Assembly (NCBI RefSeq): GCF_018130505.1
Contig: NZ_JAFCKH010000011.1
Coordinates: 186,001-250,000 of the forward strand
From: Bradyrhizobium tropiciagri
GTDB taxonomy: Bacteria > Pseudomonadota > Alphaproteobacteria > Rhizobiales > Xanthobacteraceae
DNA length: 64,000 bases
Direction: 5' to 3'
Position 1 is the stretch's first letter. Every line of letters starts with the position of its first letter. The notes under the pieces are model-generated. The model searched no databases, was not told where the DNA came from, and worked only from the letters and a program-made list of their open reading frames with translations. Made by a program: the position numbers and the translations under genes. Below, piece after piece: positions 61,784 through 64,000 of the stretch.

Positions 61784-61812
61784 AATATGCGACCGCGCTG
61801 CACAAAACGCAA
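61784..61812 (-). promoter_or_regulatory. Candidate sigma-70 promoter of the small RNA
   Basis: Minus strand: -35 TTGCGT and -10 CATATT with an exact 17-base spacer. A start about seven bases beyond the -10 falls just before the first hairpin of the candidate small RNA. Confidence 0.6.
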
Positions 61813-62141
61813 GAACTTTCGAAACATTTCTTGCCGGATGTGGATCACGCTGGCGGATGTGCAACAGGCCGGTTAGATTCAATTTTCCTGTTATTTGTCA
61901 GTATCTTCTGGCAAAAATCCGGAGCGGCCAGCGCTAGGCGCATAGCCCGTATACCAGAACTCGCAACTTCGTGATCCCGGCCCGGACCCGCCTCGACTTT
62001 CGAATCCGAGCCGAACCGAAAGTCCGGAACCGTCATCAGGATGGGATAACGCTCCGTTAATCGTGCGCACGGCGCCGGATTGAGCTAGGCAAGAATAGCT
62101 GCGATTTCCATGTGCGCGTTGCGCCTTCCGAAGGACCTGCC

Positions 62142-62921
62142 GTGACGGTCATCGACTTTACCGCCTTCATCGGCCGCCTCGCGACCGCATCCGGCGAAAC
62201 CATCCTGCCGTTCTTCCGGACCTCGCTCTCGATCGACAACAAGAGTTCGAGCGATTTCGATCCCGTCACCGAGGCCGACCGCGCCGCGGAAGCGGTGATG
62301 CGGCGGCTGATCAAGTCGAACTTCCCCCAACACGGCATCGTCGGCGAGGAATTCGGCAACGAGCGCGAGGACGCCGACTATGTCTGGGTGCTCGACCCGA
62401 TCGACGGCACCAAATCCTTCATCGCCGGCTTCCCGATCTGGGGCACGCTGATCGCGCTGCTGCACAAAGGTACGCCGGTGTTCGGCATGATGCACCAGCC
62501 CTTTATCGGCGAGCGCTTCTCCGGCGACAGCGGGTCGGCGCAGTATTCCGGTCCGTCCGGCGAGCGGAAGCTACAGGTGCGGCGCTGCTCTTCCCTGAAG
62601 GAAGCGACCGCCTTCACCACGAGCCCGCTGCTGATGAACGCGGACGACCGCGCCTGCTTTACCCGCATCGAGCATGTCGCAAAGCTCACGCGCTATGGCG
62701 GCGATTGCTACTCCTATTGCATGCTGGCCGCCGGCCATCTCGACCTCGTGGTCGAGACCGAGCTCAAGCCCTACGATATTGCCGCCCTGATCCCGATCGT
62801 CACCGGTGCCGGCGGTATCGTCACCACCTGGGACGGCAAGCCGGCGCAAGGCGGCGGCCGCATCATCGCCGCCGGCGATCCGCGGGTGCACGAAGCGGCG
62901 ATGAAGCTGCTCAACGCCTGA
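62142..62921 (+). CDS. hisN: Histidinol-phosphatase / inositol-monophosphatase family enzyme
   Basis: A 259-residue Mg-dependent phosphatase. Seen: VTEADRAAE (42-50), GEEFG (68-72), DPIDGTKSFIAG (85-96; metal ligands D85 and D88) and the C-terminal YDIAALIPIVTGAGG. The IMPase-like family includes HisN, which performs the histidinol-phosphate step in alphaproteobacteria; the GTKSFIAGFPIWGTLIAL segment suits HisN better than inositol phosphatases. The start is GTG with AAGGA six bases upstream; no ATG nearby is suitable. A different inositol-type substrate cannot be excluded. Confidence 0.88.
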   Translation: MTVIDFTAFIGRLATASGETILPFFRTSLSIDNKSSSDFDPVTEADRAAEAVMRRLIKSNFPQHGIVGEEFGNEREDADYVWVLDPIDGTKSFIAGFPIWGTLIALLHKGTPVFGMMHQPFIGERFSGDSGSAQYSGPSGERKLQVRRCSSLKEATAFTTSPLLMNADDRACFTRIEHVAKLTRYGGDCYSYCMLAAGHLDLVVETELKPYDIAALIPIVTGAGGIVTTWDGKPAQGGGRIIAAGDPRVHEAAMKLLNA

Positions 62922-62960
62922 CTTCACGGTTGCCGCACAACTGATCTGCGCCCATTCTGG

Positions 62961-63059
62961 AGCGTTTTCGAGCGAAGTGGATACCGGTTCGCGTGAAGAA
63001 AACGCGCCAAACGGGAATCAAGAGCTTTCCGTTCCGATTCAATCGGAACGGAAAGCTCT
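62961..63059. repeat. Repeat pair: GCGTTTTC/GAAAACGC and AGAGCTTTCCGTTCCGATT inverted repeats
   Basis: Two neighbouring palindromes. The right one has perfect 19-base arms, AGAGCTTTCCGTTCCGATT and its complement, with a one-base centre (63021-63059). The left one has GCGTTTTC/GAAAACGC arms around AAGTGGATACCGGTTCGCG. I associate this sequence pair with widely repeated Bradyrhizobium elements. It lies directly before the TctC gene. Confidence 0.85.
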
Positions 63060-63091
63060 GGCGGCAACCAGAAAAGTCAGGGACGGCGCAC

Positions 63092-64000
63092 ATGACGATT
63101 TGCGGCAGACTGCTGGCAGGGCTTCTCCTGCTTCTCGTTCCTGTAGCTGCCGCAGCGCAAGATTTTCCGACCAAGCCGATCCGGCTGATCGTGCCGTTCC
63201 CGCCCGGGGGGCCGAACGACATCATCGCGCGCGTGATCGGGCAGAAGATGTCGGAGCTGGTCAAGCAGCCGATCATCGTCGACAACCGCGGCGGCCAGGG
63301 TGGCGTGCTCGGCACCGACGCGGTCGCGAAGGCTGCGCCCGATGGCTACACCATCGCGATCGCCAGCGCGGGCGCGCTCGCGATCAGCCCGAGCATGGAG
63401 AAGGTCGCCTACGACACCCTGAAGGATCTCGCGCCGGTGACGCTGGTCGCCACCGTGCCGGAGATGCTGGTCGTCGCCAGTAACGTGCCGGCGAACAACA
63501 TGAGCGAGCTCGTCGCACTGGCCAAGGCGCAGCCGGGCAAGCTCAACTTCGCCTCATCGGGTCCCGGCAGCCTGCCGCATCTCGCCTGCGAATTGTTCAA
63601 GCTGACGGCGAAGATCGACATCGTGCACGTGCCCTATCGCGGCGCGGCGCCGGCGGTGAATGATCTGCTCGGCCAGCAGGTGCAGATGACGTTCCTCGAC
63701 CTGCCGGTGATCCTGCCGCAGGTGAAGGCGGGAACGCTGCGCCCGATCGCGCTCGGTGCCCGCGAGCGCGCGCCGACAGCGCCGGACGTGCCGACCACGG
63801 CGGAGGCCGGCATGCCCGACCTGATCATCGAGAATTGGTACGGCATGGTGGCGCCTGCCCAAACGCCGCCGCCGATCGTCGCGAGGCTGAACAAGCTCGC
63901 CAACGAGGCGATGGCCGATCCGACGGTGAAGGACAAGCTCGCCGAGCAGGGCCTGACGCTGGCCGGCGACACGCCCGAGCATTTCCGCGGCTTCATCGCC
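63092..64000 (+). CDS. Tripartite tricarboxylate transporter receptor (Bug/TctC) family protein, 3' end outside the window
   Basis: 303 residues of a periplasmic binding protein of the Bug/TctC family. Seen: signal peptide (MTICGRLLAGLLLLLVPVAAAAQ), mature start DFPTKPIRLIVPFPPGGPNDIIARVIGQKMSE, NRGGQGGVLGTDAVAKAAPDGYTIAIAS and VPYRGAAPAVNDLLGQQVQMTF. All family landmarks are present. The last 20 or so residues are cut off. Members bind carboxylated ligands; no transporter partner genes are in view, as is common for Bug proteins. Confidence 0.93.
   Translation, partial: MTICGRLLAGLLLLLVPVAAAAQDFPTKPIRLIVPFPPGGPNDIIARVIGQKMSELVKQPIIVDNRGGQGGVLGTDAVAKAAPDGYTIAIASAGALAISPSMEKVAYDTLKDLAPVTLVATVPEMLVVASNVPANNMSELVALAKAQPGKLNFASSGPGSLPHLACELFKLTAKIDIVHVPYRGAAPAVNDLLGQQVQMTFLDLPVILPQVKAGTLRPIALGARERAPTAPDVPTTAEAGMPDLIIENWYGMVAPAQTPPPIVARLNKLANEAMADPTVKDKLAEQGLTLAGDTPEHFRGFIA

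Larger units (their letters stand above)
61565..62141. other. Intergenic region containing a candidate small RNA
   Basis: About 575 bases between the amidohydrolase and hisN. It contains a minus-strand small RNA with its promoter (listed separately) and, right of it, lower-GC sequence without features. hisN is preceded by AAGGA six bases before its GTG. Confidence 0.5.

Overview
The window reads as a chromosomal segment of a slow-growing rhizobial or soil alphaproteobacterium, most likely Bradyrhizobium or a close relative. The reasons are high GC, a CpdR response regulator, HisN, IalB-like and DUF1236-type proteins, and several families of long palindromic intergenic repeats of the kind I associate with Bradyrhizobiaceae. 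There is no phage, transposase, integrase or CRISPR array. It is mostly core and catabolic chromosome with a few accessory blocks. Both ends cut a gene: an Old Yellow Enzyme at the left and a TctC-type binding protein at the right.

Layout. 0-11 kb: an OYE fragment, a one-domain ModE-like regulator, an exported di-haem cytochrome next to an exported phosphoesterase with a His/Asp-rich tail, two aldehyde dehydrogenases, an SDR, a DUF2478-like protein and a zinc ribbon. 11.3-16.5 kb: five minus-strand genes, each joined to the next by an ATGA overlap (GNAT-like, ThiF/E1-like, membrane protein, GNAT-like, nitroreductase/Acg-like). This is the best candidate for an undescribed system. 16.9-18.6 kb: a YiaA-like membrane protein and PspA, divergent from a TetR regulator, with three copies of TGAGC-N3-GCTCA between them. 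18.6-32 kb: a cupin, an exported esterase, a large LuxR-type ATPase regulator, the molybdenum storage pair mosB-mosA, an M15-like peptidase, an MDR oxidoreductase with its TetR regulator, a PNPOx-reductase-ferredoxin fusion and a GST. 32-38 kb: an ornithine cyclodeaminase-like enzyme, a Rieske protein with two amidohydrolases, and Rnk. 38-43 kb: a trimeric autotransporter adhesin coupled by ATGA to an IalB-like gene and followed by a Pro/Gln-rich anchored protein.

46-56 kb: a ketopantoate-reductase-like gene, then a complete guanidine-utilisation operon. A guanidine-I (ykkC) aptamer and an intrinsic terminator precede an ABC importer (SBP, permease, ATPase), two DUF1989-type proteins (UAAP1 and UAAP2, the carboxyguanidine deiminase family) and a biotin-dependent guanidine/urea carboxylase. 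Four of the five junctions are ATGA overlaps or a 3-nt gap. No allophanate hydrolase lies in the window. 56-64 kb: a GYD protein, a low-complexity DUF1236/peptidoglycan-binding protein, a Gly/Tyr-rich exported protein, tRNA-Val(GAC), cpdR, an N-formylglutamate amidohydrolase, a strong candidate small RNA with CCUCC motifs and its own promoter and terminator, hisN and a TctC gene.

All calls come from reading the sequence and from family knowledge; no database search was run. Coordinates of starts were set from ribosome binding sites, signal peptides and overlaps where these were visible.
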